64,000 nucleotides of DNA from Antrihabitans cavernicola (GCF_008297975.1 NZ_VLNY01000006.1:62001-126000); one strand, 5' to 3'; numbered from the stretch's first letter, positions 40,749 to 50,702 are shown. The notes: generated by a model not told the origin, from the letters alone. Numbers and translations are program-made.

Positions 40749-41548
40749 AACTCTCCATCGTTGCCGCCTTTGTCGGCGTCGCGTCGCTCTTACTGGCCTC
40801 CGGGTGCAGCTCGTCCGACGACTCCGCTGCCGCAACGTCGTCTGCGGTGGCGCCGTCGAGTGCGGCCGCGGCGTCAGGCAACATCACGGTGTTCGCGGCG
40901 GCATCGCTGAAGGCGACATTCACCGATATCGGCAAAGAGTTCGAGGCCGAGAACCCTGGCAGCACTGTTGCATTCAGCTTCGCGGGATCGTCGGATCTGG
41001 TGGCCCAGCTGACCCAGGGCGCACCGGCAGATGTCTTCGCCTCCGCGGACACCGCCAACATGAAAAAGGCGACCGACGCCAGTCTGGTAGTCGGATCGCC
41101 GATCGACTTCGCCACCAACACGTTGACGATCGTGGTGCCGCCCGGAAATCCGAAGGGCATCAAGACGTTCGCCGATTTGGCACGCCCCGATGAGCAGGTC
41201 GTCGTGTGCGCCCCACAGGTGCCCTGCGGATCGGCAACCAAGAAGGTCGAGGACGCCACCGGTACCCAGCTGAAGCCGGTCAGTGAGGAGTCGTCGGTCA
41301 CCGATGTGCTGAACAAGGTGACGACGGGTCAGGCCGACGCGGGCTTGGTGTACGTCACCGACGCGGCCGGTGCGGGGGACAAGGTGACGTCGGTTCCGTT
41401 CCCCGAATCGTCGGGAGCCGTCAACACGTATCCCATTGCCACCTTGAAGGATTCGGCACATGGCGAGGTCGCGAAGAAGTTCGTCGATCTCGTCACCGGC
41501 GAGAAGGGCAAGGCGATTCTCGCGAAGGCGGGATTTGCCGCACCGTGA
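40745..41548 (+). CDS. modA: Molybdate ABC transporter substrate-binding lipoprotein
   Basis: This encodes 267 residues. Starting at GTG 40745 (overlapping the preceding stop), the signal [20 protein letters not shown] ends with lipobox Cys21. A Ser/Ala linker leads into the ModA fold: [40 protein letters not shown] (oxyanion-binding serines), and [13 protein letters not shown]. It captures molybdate, and possibly tungstate, outside the membrane for ModBC. Overlaps with both neighbours show translational coupling. Confidence 0.95.
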   Translation: MKLSIVAAFVGVASLLLASGCSSSDDSAAATSSAVAPSSAAAASGNITVFAAASLKATFTDIGKEFEAENPGSTVAFSFAGSSDLVAQLTQGAPADVFASADTANMKKATDASLVVGSPIDFATNTLTIVVPPGNPKGIKTFADLARPDEQVVVCAPQVPCGSATKKVEDATGTQLKPVSEESSVTDVLNKVTTGQADAGLVYVTDAAGAGDKVTSVPFPESSGAVNTYPIATLKDSAHGEVAKKFVDLVTGEKGKAILAKAGFAAP

Positions 41549-42354
41549 TGCTCAGGCGTCGGGCAGGTAGAGCGCCGGTCGGACTGCCGACGTGGATCTA
41601 TCTGCCCGCCGTCATCGGCATCGCTTTCGTCGTTCTTCCGCTTGTCGCCATGTTGGCGAAAGTCGACTGGACCGACTTTTTCGGACTGGTGACATCCGAG
41701 TCATCCATCGCCGCATTGAAATTGAGCTTGCGAACCGCGGCAGCGAGCACGCTGTTGTGCGTGGTGTTCGGCGTCCCCATGGCAGCCGTGTTGGCGCGTA
41801 GCAACTTTCGCGGACTGAGAGTGTTGCGTTCGTTGATCCTGCTGCCACTCGTACTACCACCCGTTGTCGGTGGCATTGCACTGCTCTACACCTTCGGGCG
41901 TAAAGGTTTGCTCGGCGAACGACTGGAAATGTGGGGAATTCATATCGCCTTCTCCACCACAGCAGTCGTTCTCGCGCAAACCTTTGTGGCGCTGCCCTTT
42001 CTCGTGGTCAGCCTCGAAGGCGCGATGCGCACCGCGGGCCGCAGATACGAGTCGGTCGCCGCCACGCTCGGTGCCCGACCGACGACTGTGCTTCGTCGGG
42101 TGACACTGCCACTCGTCCTGCCTGGACTGTTGTCCGGTGCGGTGCTCGCTTTTGCGCGGGCCTTGGGCGAATTCGGCGCGACGCTGACGTTCGCGGGCAG
42201 CCTGCAAGGAGTCACGCGAACCCTGCCGCTGGAGATCTACCTGCAGCGTGAGACGGATGCCGATGCGGCGGTGGCATTGTCGTTGGTGCTGGTCGTGGTG
42301 GCGGTGGTGATCATCGTCGCCGTGCGCGGTCGTGGTTCGGTGAGCACGCTGTGA
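41545..42354 (+). CDS. modB: Molybdate ABC transporter permease
   Basis: This 269-residue inner-membrane permease has about six helices. The EAA loop is [20 protein letters not shown], followed by [20 protein letters not shown] and [13 protein letters not shown], which are hallmark ModB segments. The GTG at 41545 overlaps the modA stop; an ATG follows immediately. It works with ModA and ModC in molybdate uptake. Confidence 0.95.
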   Translation: MMLRRRAGRAPVGLPTWIYLPAVIGIAFVVLPLVAMLAKVDWTDFFGLVTSESSIAALKLSLRTAAASTLLCVVFGVPMAAVLARSNFRGLRVLRSLILLPLVLPPVVGGIALLYTFGRKGLLGERLEMWGIHIAFSTTAVVLAQTFVALPFLVVSLEGAMRTAGRRYESVAATLGARPTTVLRRVTLPLVLPGLLSGAVLAFARALGEFGATLTFAGSLQGVTRTLPLEIYLQRETDADAAVALSLVLVVVAVVIIVAVRGRGSVSTL

Positions 42355-42367
42355 TGAGGCAAGCGCT

Positions 42368-43441
42368 GTGACCGGGCTGCGCGTCGGTGCGGTCGTGCGC
42401 GATCGCGACGTCGACGTGGAGTTCTCAGTCGACGAGGGCACCGTCACCGCGATACTCGGTCCCAATGGCGCGGGAAAGTCGACGATTCTTTCGGTGATTG
42501 CCGGACTGCATCGTCCCGATGCCGGTCGGGTGGAGTTGAACGGGCGGGTGCTGACAGACGTCGAGTCCGGCGTTGCGGTGGCCCCACACAAACGCGGTGT
42601 TGCGTTACTTGCCCAGCAGGCATTGTTGTTTCCACACATGACGGCCGCAGCCAACGTTGCGTTCGCTCCACGCAGTTCGGGTGCCAGCCGTCGGGTCGCA
42701 TCGGCGGCTGCCGATCGATGGCTGGCGGCTGTCGATGCGTCCGCATTGGCGAATCGCAAGCCGGCGCAGCTGTCGGGCGGTCAGGCGCAGCGAGTTGCGG
42801 TTGCCCGGGCGTTGGCAGCGGAACCTGCGCTGTTACTTCTCGACGAACCGATGGCCGCTCTCGACGTATCGGCAGCACCTGCACTGCGAACCTTGCTGCG
42901 ACGGGTATTGCGAACCGAAAGCCGCACAGCGGTTCTCGTGACGCACGACGCGCTGGATGCGTTGGCGCTCGCCGATCGGGCTGTCGTCCTCGACGGCGGT
43001 CGAGTCGTGGAGCAGGGCGAGGTCCGCCAGCTGTTGGCGCGGCCCCGGAGCGCGTTCGCGGCGCGCATTGCTGGGATCAATTTGCTCAGCGGCACCGTTG
43101 TCGACGGTGGCGTGCTGACCGGTGGGGGCGTAGCCGTCGCAGGTACCGTTTCCGAGGCGCTCACGGCGGGCTCCCGTGCTGTCGCGATTTTCGGCCCCGG
43201 CGCCGTCTCGGTGTACGCCGAGCTGCCACATGGTAGTCCGCGCAACCACTTTCGCGTGACCATCGCCGAGATCGAGAACCGTGGTGACCTGGTTCGGTTG
43301 CGTGGCGAAGACGAGGCAGGCGATCCGGGATTGATGGCCGACGTCACGCCCGCCGCTGCGGCTGATCTGGACCTGGTTCCCGGGAGTCGGGTGTTCTTCG
43401 TTGTGAAGGCGAGAGAAACGGCGTTGTACCCGGCAGAGTGA
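42368..43441 (+). CDS. modC: Molybdate ABC transporter ATP-binding protein
   Basis: This encodes 357 residues. Walker A is GPNGAGKST, the signature [15 protein letters not shown], Walker [13 protein letters not shown], and the H-loop VTHDA. The last ~130 residues include a TOBE domain ([35 protein letters not shown]) typical of ModC, which may sense molybdate. A GAGG ribosome site lies 8 nt before the GTG. Its end overlaps the convergent arsenical transporter gene by 98 bp, an unusually long overlap. Confidence 0.94.
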   Translation: MTGLRVGAVVRDRDVDVEFSVDEGTVTAILGPNGAGKSTILSVIAGLHRPDAGRVELNGRVLTDVESGVAVAPHKRGVALLAQQALLFPHMTAAANVAFAPRSSGASRRVASAAADRWLAAVDASALANRKPAQLSGGQAQRVAVARALAAEPALLLLDEPMAALDVSAAPALRTLLRRVLRTESRTAVLVTHDALDALALADRAVVLDGGRVVEQGEVRQLLARPRSAFAARIAGINLLSGTVVDGGVLTGGGVAVAGTVSEALTAGSRAVAIFGPGAVSVYAELPHGSPRNHFRVTIAEIENRGDLVRLRGEDEAGDPGLMADVTPAAAADLDLVPGSRVFFVVKARETALYPAE

Positions 43442-44861
43442 GTTGTGCACAGAGCTCGTCGACGCGGCGGCCGATGTCGTCGCGTACCAATCGCATTCGT
43501 TCGATACCTTCGATCCCGCGTTCGGATGGCTCGTCGGTGTTCCAATTGACCGCCTCGACGCCGTCGACCCGTGCTTCTCGGCCAAGCGTGACAACTAGGT
43601 CGACACCGCGAAGCAGTCGTGGATCAATGGGTTTCGGCCACTCGTTGCTGATGTCGATGCCCAGCTCGCTGAGCGATTCCGCTGACTGCGCGTTGGTCGC
43701 AGTGCCCGGATGCGTTCCTGCCGAATAAACGTCGACCTTGTCACCGGCTCGTTGTCGCATGAGAGCAGCGGCCAGCTGCGACTTGCCTGCGTTCTTGACG
43801 CAGACGAACAACACCGAGGGCTTTCGGCGCTTCCGCAGGGACAGCGAGACGTAGACGAGCGCGACCAGCACGGGGACCTCGATCAGCGGACCGACCACAC
43901 CCGCGAGCGCCTGACCCGACGTCGCGCCGTAGGTAGCGATCGCGACGGCAATGGCGAGCTCGAAGTTGTTGCCCGCGGCGGTGAATGCGAGTGTGGTGGT
44001 GCGCCGGTATCCGAGACCGAGCGCGGTACCGAGTGCGTAACCGCCACCCCACATGATCGCGAAGTAGGCGAGCAGCGGCAGCGCAATGCGTATCACGTCG
44101 AGCGGCTGCGAGGTGATCCGATCGCCCTGCAGCGCAAAGAGAATCACGATTGTGAAGAGCAATCCGTACAGCGACCACGGGCCGATTCGCGGCAGGAACG
44201 CCGACTCGTACCAGTGCCTGCCCTTGGCCCTCTCGCCGACTCGGCGAGACAGAAAACCCGCGACCAGCGGGATGCCGAGGAAGATCAGCACCGACTTTGC
44301 GATCTGCCACGGCGAGGTCTGAATCGTCGTCTGTGCCAGCCCGAGCCAGCCGGGAAGCAATGACAGGTAGAACCAGCCGAGTACGGCGAACATGACGACC
44401 TGGAATATCGAGTTCAGCGCAACCAGCACGGCAGCGGCTTCGCGATCACCGCAGGCCAGGTCGTTCCAGATGATCACCATGGCGATGCAGCGCGCAAGGC
44501 CGACGATGATCAGCCCGGTGCGGTATTCCGGCAGATCGGGGAGCAGCAGCCAGGCCAAGGCGAACATCAAGGCAGGCCCGAGCACCCAATTGAGAATCAG
44601 CGAGCTGACGAGGAGTCTACGGTCGCCGGTGACGGACTCGAGGCGGTCGTAGCGCACCTTCGCCAGCACCGGGTACATCATGATCAGCAGGCCGAGTGCG
44701 ATCGGCAGGGAGATCCCATCGATCTGGATCTTGTCGATTGCGACGTCGAGGCCCGGCACCAGTCGGCCGAGAAGCAGCCCGACCACCATCGTTGCGCCGA
44801 TCCAGATGGGCAGCAGGCGGTCGAGGGTCGACAGTCCGCGGACGACGGACGGTGCGCTCAC
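43344..44861 (-). CDS. ACR3 arsenite exporter fused to ArsC arsenate reductase
   Basis: This protein has about 505 residues. I start at GTG 44861 ([20 protein letters not shown]), which overlaps the ArsI stop. Residues 1-350 are an ACR3-type arsenite permease with ten helices; [18 protein letters not shown] contains its conserved cysteine, and [13 protein letters not shown] the second signature. Residues ~355-480 are a low-molecular-weight-phosphatase-type Ars[18 protein letters not shown] (catalytic Cys), [14 protein letters not shown], and a VVTLGREA region. Arsenate reduced by the C-terminal domain can be exported directly. The last ~25 residues are a Pro/Arg-rich tail lying over the modC end. 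Confidence 0.93.
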   Translation of the reverse strand: MSAPSVVRGLSTLDRLLPIWIGATMVVGLLLGRLVPGLDVAIDKIQIDGISLPIALGLLIMMYPVLAKVRYDRLESVTGDRRLLVSSLILNWVLGPALMFALAWLLLPDLPEYRTGLIIVGLARCIAMVIIWNDLACGDREAAAVLVALNSIFQVVMFAVLGWFYLSLLPGWLGLAQTTIQTSPWQIAKSVLIFLGIPLVAGFLSRRVGERAKGRHWYESAFLPRIGPWSLYGLLFTIVILFALQGDRITSQPLDVIRIALPLLAYFAIMWGGGYALGTALGLGYRRTTTLAFTAAGNNFELAIAVAIATYGATSGQALAGVVGPLIEVPVLVALVYVSLSLRKRRKPSVLFVCVKNAGKSQLAAALMRQRAGDKVDVYSAGTHPGTATNAQSAESLSELGIDISNEWPKPIDPRLLRGVDLVVTLGREARVDGVEAVNWNTDEPSERGIEGIERMRLVRDDIGRRVDELCAQLTLPGTTPFLSPSQRRTPDSREPGPDQPQRRA

Positions 44862-45244
44862 GCGCAGGCGCCGGGGGTCTCGGCGTCCGCGAGCACCGTG
44901 TAGATCTCCCACCGCTCACCGGCAGGCCCTGTCGCCCAGACTTTGTCCTGCTTGGCATAGCAGCAGGTGGTGCTGATCTCTTCCGAGTCGGCGAGATCGA
45001 CGGCGCGTAGGCGCTTGGTCTCGCTGGCCACTGCAGCACTCGACTCGACCTCGACGCCCAGGTGGTTGATGGTGCCGCCGCGTCCGGCGTTCTCGAACAG
45101 CACGAGCTTGAGCGGCGGATCGGCGACGGCGAAGTTGGCGTAACCCGGCTTGGTTTTGCTGGGCTTCATGTCGAAGAGCGTCGAGTAGAACTCGACGGCC
45201 TTGTCGAGATCATCGACGTTGAGCGCGAGCTGAATGCGTGACAT
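44858..45244 (-). CDS. arsI: ArsI/CadI-family VOC protein (C-As bond lyase)
   Basis: This encodes 128 residues with the VOC fold. The conserved cysteine pair Cys94-Cys95 in [12 protein letters not shown] matches ArsI, where it binds trivalent organoarsenicals. Gln5, His61 and Glu113 sit where ArsI binds Fe(II). ArsI breaks the carbon-arsenic bond of methylarsenite; the related CadI is cadmium-induced in mycobacteria. The ATG at 45244 was chosen because upstream in-frame codons run through the operator. It is the first gene of the ars operon and overlaps the ACR3 gene by 4 bp. Confidence 0.9.
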   Translation of the reverse strand: MSRIQLALNVDDLDKAVEFYSTLFDMKPSKTKPGYANFAVADPPLKLVLFENAGRGGTINHLGVEVESSAAVASETKRLRAVDLADSEEISTTCCYAKQDKVWATGPAGERWEIYTVLADAETPGACA

Positions 45245-45262
45245 GGCAACCACCACCTGTGA

Positions 45263-45272
45263 GACATATGTC
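45263..45272. promoter_or_regulatory. ArsR-type operator half (left palindrome)
   Basis: GACATATGTC is a 10-nt perfect palindrome 18 bp before the arsI start. It repeats the core of the site at 45307. Confidence 0.7.
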
Positions 45273-45306
45273 GAATACCTGACTTCATTAGGAGTACTCC
45301 ACCTAT

Positions 45307-45320
45307 TTGACATATGTCAA
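45307..45320. promoter_or_regulatory. ArsR-type operator (right palindrome)
   Basis: TTGACATATGTCAA is a 14-nt perfect palindrome 21 bp before the arsR start. With the copy at 45263 it lets ArsR control both divergent transcripts. The TTGACA within it may also be a -35 element. Confidence 0.75.
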
Positions 45321-45341
45321 GAAGGTGCGGACGATTGATGT

Positions 45342-45701
45342 GTGCCCAAGACGCTGCCGGTAGTCGATATCAGCTCGCCGATCTGCTGCGCGCCCGTGGC
45401 TGCAGGCCCAGTGAGCGACGACGTAGCGATCGAGGTTGCACTGCGACTCAAAGCACTTGCCGATCCTGTTCGGGTGCAACTACTTTCACTACTGCAGGCC
45501 AGCACGGCAGATGAAGAATGCACGTGCGTGCTTGCCGAAGCGCTCGAATTGTCGGAATCGACGATCAGCCATCACCTCGGCCAACTGCGCAAAGCCGGTC
45601 TGGTGGAATCGAATCGGCGTGGGATGAACGTCTTCCATCGTCCCCTCCGCGAGTCGCTGTCGGCGCTGGTCGCGGTGCTGGATCCGAACTGCTGCACATA
45701 G
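45342..45701 (+). CDS. arsR: ArsR-family metalloregulator
   Basis: This 119-residue winged-helix repressor starts at GTG. Cys15-Cys16 (PICC) near the N-terminus, ECTCVLAEALELSESTISHH over helix 3 and the HTH, and Cys117-118 (NCC) at the C-terminus give several possible As(III) ligands, as in actinobacterial ArsR proteins. HLGQLRKAGLVESNRRGMNV is the recognition helix and wing. Without arsenite it should bind the two ACATATGT palindromes just upstream and repress itself and the arsI-ACR3 operon. Confidence 0.92.
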   Translation: MPKTLPVVDISSPICCAPVAAGPVSDDVAIEVALRLKALADPVRVQLLSLLQASTADEECTCVLAEALELSESTISHHLGQLRKAGLVESNRRGMNVFHRPLRESLSALVAVLDPNCCT

Positions 45702-47222
45702 TCACCTGTGCGCAGGCAGGGTGAATCCGTGCTGCCCGAGTTTACTGATTGCGTGGATGATGTTGTCGCGCAGCATCTCGTAGAACCAGAACTTTGCTGT
45801 CTTGAGTTGGTGGTGATTGAGGCACAGGCATTGCAGGTTCGCGAGGATGGTCCAGCCGCCCGACTCTGGGTGGGCATGCAGGTACGCGACGAGGTGATCG
45901 ATCTGGCAGTCTTCGGCGGGCACGGTGCAGCCGGGGTGCCGGCAGGTGCCGTCGCGTAGTCGGACGACGGCGGCGAGTAGTTCACTCGGACGGTAGGTCA
46001 GTGCGCCGGGCGGCGGTTTCGTGAAGCCACCATGTCCGTCAGGGAAGTCAGGTTGCGCGAGGTCGGGGTTGCCGCGGTAGCGGTCGAGAATTGCGTTGAG
46101 TTCCTTGCTGCGAGTGCTGGAAAGGTGACTCGTGCTCGGTGGAAACACGGTGCCGGCGTTCAGTTTCGGGCTCCTCGTCACTATTGTGGCCGCCGAGTTG
46201 TCCAAACCCGCGTTCGGTGATGGTGGTGCCCACAGATCGCGGCATCGGACAAGTTCTTCGGGGTCCTCGGCAAGCAAGCGTTCGAACTCGTCGTCGTTGG
46301 ATTCGTCGTCGTCGAATGCTTCGGCGGCGTGGATCAACGCTTGCCAGGTTGCGTCTTCGGCAAGGTCACGCAGGGTGGCGGGGTCGATGGCGCCGTATCC
46401 GGCCAAATAGCCGGGGTTCTTTCCGAGGCCGAGGAGAGTGTCGAGGCTGCACATCACGTTCAGTCGCACATCAGGACGCGCATCGGCCTCGGTGGTTGCG
46501 GTCTTTTCGCATCCGCATTCACAGCGCAACGTAGTGCGACCGCGCAGGATCGCCAGGTACGCGTCGACGCGGAGTTGCCGCAAATCGCGCGGGTCCCGAG
46601 GGCATACCGTGCGCACCATGTGGTTGATCAGGTCGTTGACCTCTGCAGCTTCGGCGGCGGTGACGGTCGCATTCACGTCGGCCATGCCATGCGCGCGCCG
46701 TCGGGTCGACACGGCACGCGCTTTGCGTCCGCGCTCGTTTGAGCGCTCGGTTGCATCCGGGTCGGTCTCGAGCAACAGCCTGTCGATCTCGTCACCCAAC
46801 GGCCGGGTCGCCAACCGCTGCGCTGCGGTGACTATGGCCGGTTCGATCAAGCGCAGCACGTCCGGTGGCGCACCCGCCGTGTGGGTCAAGATGGTGCGAA
46901 TCTTGCTCAGTGGAATCACACCGTCGTCGAAGGCGTCGGTGACATACGGGAAACGATGCAGCGTGAAGCTGATTCGCAGCCATTCCGCGACCACGTGATA
47001 GGTCGTCGCGAGAGTCAGTGCGATCTCGGCGATCGCGGACCGCCCTGCCATGTCGGTGTCGAAGCGGGCATCGAGCGAAGCAGCACGATAGGTGGTGCGC
47101 GATTCGAAGAACTCTTTCACCATCGCCAGCTTGCGGGCGTCGGCCGCATTGCCGGCCCGTGACACATCGACGATGCCAGTGAGCATCGACCGCTCTGCTT
47201 CCAACACCGCCGATTCGCTCAT
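45702..47222 (-). CDS. DUF222/HNH endonuclease-like protein (13E12 type)
   Basis: This 506-residue protein is intact, in contrast to the copy at 14870. The DUF222 part covers most of the chain (RTTYRAASLDARFDTDMAGR, then HVVAEWLRISFTLHRFPYV). The HNH domain lies near residues 415-480: CRHPGCTVPAEDCQIDHLVA, then LQCLCLNHHQLKT, with zinc-binding cysteines and the catalytic His. The family is hugely expanded in actinobacteria and resembles mobile homing-type genes, but no repeats or target-site duplications are visible here. Its stop touches the arsR stop in convergent orientation. Confidence 0.9.
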   Translation of the reverse strand: MSESAVLEAERSMLTGIVDVSRAGNAADARKLAMVKEFFESRTTYRAASLDARFDTDMAGRSAIAEIALTLATTYHVVAEWLRISFTLHRFPYVTDAFDDGVIPLSKIRTILTHTAGAPPDVLRLIEPAIVTAAQRLATRPLGDEIDRLLLETDPDATERSNERGRKARAVSTRRRAHGMADVNATVTAAEAAEVNDLINHMVRTVCPRDPRDLRQLRVDAYLAILRGRTTLRCECGCEKTATTEADARPDVRLNVMCSLDTLLGLGKNPGYLAGYGAIDPATLRDLAEDATWQALIHAAEAFDDDESNDDEFERLLAEDPEELVRCRDLWAPPSPNAGLDNSAATIVTRSPKLNAGTVFPPSTSHLSSTRSKELNAILDRYRGNPDLAQPDFPDGHGGFTKPPPGALTYRPSELLAAVVRLRDGTCRHPGCTVPAEDCQIDHLVAYLHAHPESGGWTILANLQCLCLNHHQLKTAKFWFYEMLRDNIIHAISKLGQHGFTLPAHR

Positions 47223-47361
47223 GTGTTCTAGTGTACAAAAAGGGTCCGACAGTGATGCTGTCAGAACGGGCATCGGCGACGATCGTCTGCGCGGCGCTTC
47301 AGCCCGGCCTGTGGATGCGGTGTAGTACTGGGAAGAGGCCATCGTCGATAAAGGGGTAGTC

Positions 47362-48954
47362 GTGCTGAGGTTCTTCGTGGTCGCGTTCGTGGCTGTGCTG
47401 GTTGTCGCGGTGGGTGTGGTGGCCACGATCGGATCGTGGGCGTGGTGGGTGCTGTTCCTGATTCTGGCCGTACTCCTGGCAACCGCGATCTTCGACCTCA
47501 CCCAGCGCAAGCACTCGATTCTGCGCAACTATCCCGTTCTCGGGCACATGCGGTATTTCCTGGAGAGCCTGCGTCCGGAAATTCAGCAGTACTTCGTCGA
47601 GCGCAACTTCGACGGACGGCCGTACGACCGCGATGTGCGAACGGTCATCTACGAGCGCGCCAAAGGCATCCACGGCGAGCAGTCCTTCGGCACCGAACGC
47701 GACCTCGAGGCCGTCGGCTACGAGTTTCTGACTCACTCCACCGCCCCTGTGCCGCAACAGGATCCGATTCCGCGGGTGCTGATCGGCGGGCCGGATTGCA
47801 CCAAGCCGTACGCGATGTCTCTGCTGAACGTGTCGTCGATGAGCTTCGGTGCACTCTCCGCCAACGCGATTCGTGCGCTCAACAAGGGCGCGGCGATGGG
47901 TGGTTTCGCCCACGACACCGGCGAAGGCGGCCTCACGCCGTATCACCTCGACGGCGGCGGCGACGTGATCTGGGAAATCGGCTCGGGCTACTTCGGAACA
48001 CGAACGCGCGAAGGGAAATTCGATCCGGATCAGTTCGCCGACAAAGCCGCTCACGATCAGGTGAAGTGCTTGTCGCTCAAGCTAAGTCAGGGCGCAAAGC
48101 CGGGTATCGGCGGCGTCCTCCCTGCTGCGAAGGTGAGTGCCGAGATCGCCGAGTTCAGAGGTGTGCCGCCCAACGAGAAATGCGTGAGCCCAGCCGCGCA
48201 CACCGCCTTCACCACCCCGCGCGAACTGATCGACTTCATCGCTCGGATGCGTGAACTGGCAGGTGGTAAGCCCACCGGATTCAAGCTGTGCGTCGGGTCC
48301 CGTGTGGACGTGCTGGCCATCTGCAAGGCGATGGTGGAGGTCGGGACGACCCCAGACTTCATCATCGTCGACGGTGCGGAAGGTGGAACTGCCGCAGCGC
48401 CACTGGAATACGAGGATCACGTCGGCCTACCGCTGACGGACGGACTGATGACGGTCCACAACGCCCTGGTCGGCACCGGGCTGCGCGACAGGATCAAGAT
48501 CGGTGCCAGTGGAAAGGTCGCGGCAGGCAACGACATCGTCAAACGGCTGATCCAAGGCGCGGATTACACCAATGCGGCGCGCGCGATGATGATGGCGATC
48601 GGGTGCATCCAGGCGCAGAAATGCCACACCAATCAATGCCCCGTCGGGGTGGCGACGCAAGACCCCAAACGTGCTCGGGCGCTGGATATTGCGGACAAGA
48701 GCATGCGGGTGAAGCAGTACCACGAGGCTACGGTGGCGCAGGCAATCGAGATGATGGCGTCGATGGGTGCCGCTACGCCGCAGGAACTGTCGACGCACAT
48801 GCTGCGCAAGCGGGTGTCACCCACGTTGTCCGCGTCGTACGCGGAGCTCTACGAATGGTTGAGCCCCGGCGAATTGCTGGCCGAGCCGCCGCAATCCTGG
48901 CTCGACGATTGGAAATCCGCGAATCCGGATACCTTCCGAGCAGTCCGCGCTTGA
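47362..48954 (+). CDS. FMN-binding glutamate synthase-family protein, membrane-anchored
   Basis: This encodes 530 residues. Two N-terminal hydrophobic helices (residues 2-40) precede a glutamate-synthase-like TIM barrel: SLLNVSSMSFGALSANAIRA, NKGAAMGGFAHDTGEGGLTP, DFIIVDGAEGGTAAAPLEY, and the cysteine cluster CIQAQKCHTNQCPVGVATQD for an iron-sulfur centre. Glutaminase and pyridine-nucleotide subunits are missing, so it is probably not a glutamate synthase. Electron transfer to or from membrane quinone is an alternative. It starts at GTG behind AAGGGG and precedes poxB by 22 bp, so the two are likely co-transcribed. Confidence 0.88.
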   Translation: MLRFFVVAFVAVLVVAVGVVATIGSWAWWVLFLILAVLLATAIFDLTQRKHSILRNYPVLGHMRYFLESLRPEIQQYFVERNFDGRPYDRDVRTVIYERAKGIHGEQSFGTERDLEAVGYEFLTHSTAPVPQQDPIPRVLIGGPDCTKPYAMSLLNVSSMSFGALSANAIRALNKGAAMGGFAHDTGEGGLTPYHLDGGGDVIWEIGSGYFGTRTREGKFDPDQFADKAAHDQVKCLSLKLSQGAKPGIGGVLPAAKVSAEIAEFRGVPPNEKCVSPAAHTAFTTPRELIDFIARMRELAGGKPTGFKLCVGSRVDVLAICKAMVEVGTTPDFIIVDGAEGGTAAAPLEYEDHVGLPLTDGLMTVHNALVGTGLRDRIKIGASGKVAAGNDIVKRLIQGADYTNAARAMMMAIGCIQAQKCHTNQCPVGVATQDPKRARALDIADKSMRVKQYHEATVAQAIEMMASMGAATPQELSTHMLRKRVSPTLSASYAELYEWLSPGELLAEPPQSWLDDWKSANPDTFRAVRA

Positions 48955-48976
48955 CCACCGACCCGAGGGAGACACC

Positions 48977-50701
48977 ATGAGCACGGTCGCCGAGTCCATT
49001 GTCGATGCCCTTGCGCAGCAGGGTGTCACGCACATCTTCGGTGTGGTGGGCGATGCCTTGAATCCGCTGACCGACGCGATTCGTCGAGACGGGCGTATCG
49101 AATGGGTCGGTGTGCGTCACGAGGAGACCGCGGCCTTCGCTGCTGGTGCCCAAGCGCAGCTGACGGGCAATCTCGGTGTCTGCGCCGGAACGGTGGGACC
49201 GGGATCGATTCATCTCCTGAACGGGCTGTACGACGCCAAGAAATCGCACGCCCCCGTGCTGGCGATCTGTGGCCAGGTGCCCACCGCCGAGTTGGGCAGC
49301 GACTACTTCCAGGAAGTCGACAACGACGCCCTTTTTCGTGACGTCGCCGAAGTGGCGACGACGATCACCAGCGTCGGCCAGATGCCGAGGGCCTTGGAGC
49401 GCACGGTGAACGCCGCGATCGCACGTCCCGGCGTTGCGGTGCTGACGATTCCCGGCGACATCGGTGGATCGAAGCTTCCGCACGGTAGCGCTGCTCCGCG
49501 GTTTCTCCCCGTTGCGCCGACATCGATTCCCGGTCGCGTCGAACTCCGCACCACCGCCGACGCGCTGAACGGAGCCAAGGCGGTCACTCTGCTGGTGGGG
49601 ATCGGCGCACGCAACGCGCGCGACGAGATCTTGCAACTGGCTGAGCAGCTGTCCGCGCCGATGTTGTTGACGCTGAAGGCAAAAGAAGGGCTGGAGCACG
49701 ACAATCCGTATCAGATCGGTCAGACCGGGCTCATCGGCAACCCGGCAGCCGCACTCGCGCTGCAGACCTGCGACGTGCTGTTCATGGTCGGAACCGACTT
49801 TCCCTACAGCGACTTCTATCCGACCGGTAAGACCGTGATCCAACTGGACGCGCACGGCGAACATATCGGTCGACGCACCGATGTCGACATCGCGCTTGTC
49901 GGGGACAGCGCTGCGGCACTGCGGGAATTGCGGCCGCTGCTCGACAAGCAGTCGTCTGACGGCCATCTCAGCCATGCGCAGAAGGAGTACCAAGTCTGGA
50001 AGGACCTGCAGCTGCGGCTTGCGGACCCCGCCCACGACCGGAAGTTCCTGGGCCGCGTACGTAAGCATCTGGACAACCCGGACGAGTTGATTCGGCCGGA
50101 AGTGGTTGCGGCAGCGATAGATCGGCATGCGGACGACGACGCGATCTTCACCTCCGACACCGGGATGTCGACGGTGTGGCTCTCGCGCTTCGTCGGTATG
50201 CGCGGAACCCGCAGGCTCATCGGGTCGTTCAACCTGGGCTCGATGGCGAACGCGATGCCGCAGGCGCTGGGCGCGCAGATGCTCGACCGGGATCGACAGG
50301 TTGTCGCCTTCTGCGGTGACGGCGGCCTGATGATGTTGCTGGGTGATCTGCGAACTGCCGTCACCTACGACCTGCCGGTCACCCTCGTGGTGTTCGACAA
50401 CGGCAGGCTCGGCATGGTCAAACTGGAACAGGAGCAGGGCGGGCTCCCGGAATTCGGTACGGTGCTGGACAATCCGGACATCGCGGCAGTCGCGCAAGCG
50501 ATCGGTCTGGAGGCGCACCGGGTGACCAAGCCGGAAGACCTGGAGGCCGCTGTGCAACAGGCGCTTGCGTCACGCAAACCGGTGCTCCTCGATGTGCTGA
50601 CCAATCCGGAGGAGATTTCGGTACCGCCGAAGCCGACGGTAGATCAGGCCTGGGGATTCGCGATCGCGAAGGTCAAGGAAAGTTTGGCAAGTCGGGAGTG
50701 A
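48977..50701 (+). CDS. poxB: Thiamine-diphosphate-dependent pyruvate oxidase/dehydrogenase (PoxB-like)
   Basis: This encodes 574 residues of the TPP enzyme superfamily. It begins with THIFGVVGDALNPLTDAIRR and has the conserved cofactor glutamate in GVRHEETAAFAAGAQAQLTG. The FAD-type central domain has VGIGARNARDEIL. The TPP-binding motif is GDGGLMMLLGDLRTAVTYDL near residue 450, ending in NNGR-like DNGRLGMVK. PoxB oxidises pyruvate to acetate and CO2 with electrons to quinone at the membrane. A relation to acetolactate synthase is excluded by best local match to PoxB features but not proven. Its stop is 1 bp from the convergent FtsX-like gene. Confidence 0.88.
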   Translation: MSTVAESIVDALAQQGVTHIFGVVGDALNPLTDAIRRDGRIEWVGVRHEETAAFAAGAQAQLTGNLGVCAGTVGPGSIHLLNGLYDAKKSHAPVLAICGQVPTAELGSDYFQEVDNDALFRDVAEVATTITSVGQMPRALERTVNAAIARPGVAVLTIPGDIGGSKLPHGSAAPRFLPVAPTSIPGRVELRTTADALNGAKAVTLLVGIGARNARDEILQLAEQLSAPMLLTLKAKEGLEHDNPYQIGQTGLIGNPAAALALQTCDVLFMVGTDFPYSDFYPTGKTVIQLDAHGEHIGRRTDVDIALVGDSAAALRELRPLLDKQSSDGHLSHAQKEYQVWKDLQLRLADPAHDRKFLGRVRKHLDNPDELIRPEVVAAAIDRHADDDAIFTSDTGMSTVWLSRFVGMRGTRRLIGSFNLGSMANAMPQALGAQMLDRDRQVVAFCGDGGLMMLLGDLRTAVTYDLPVTLVVFDNGRLGMVKLEQEQGGLPEFGTVLDNPDIAAVAQAIGLEAHRVTKPEDLEAAVQQALASRKPVLLDVLTNPEEISVPPKPTVDQAWGFAIAKVKESLASRE

Positions 50702-50702
50702 G

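Noticed and set aside
48773-50557. A 594-codon open frame antisense to poxB
   Set aside because: Same reasoning: a shadow frame with unnatural Arg/His/Gln content.
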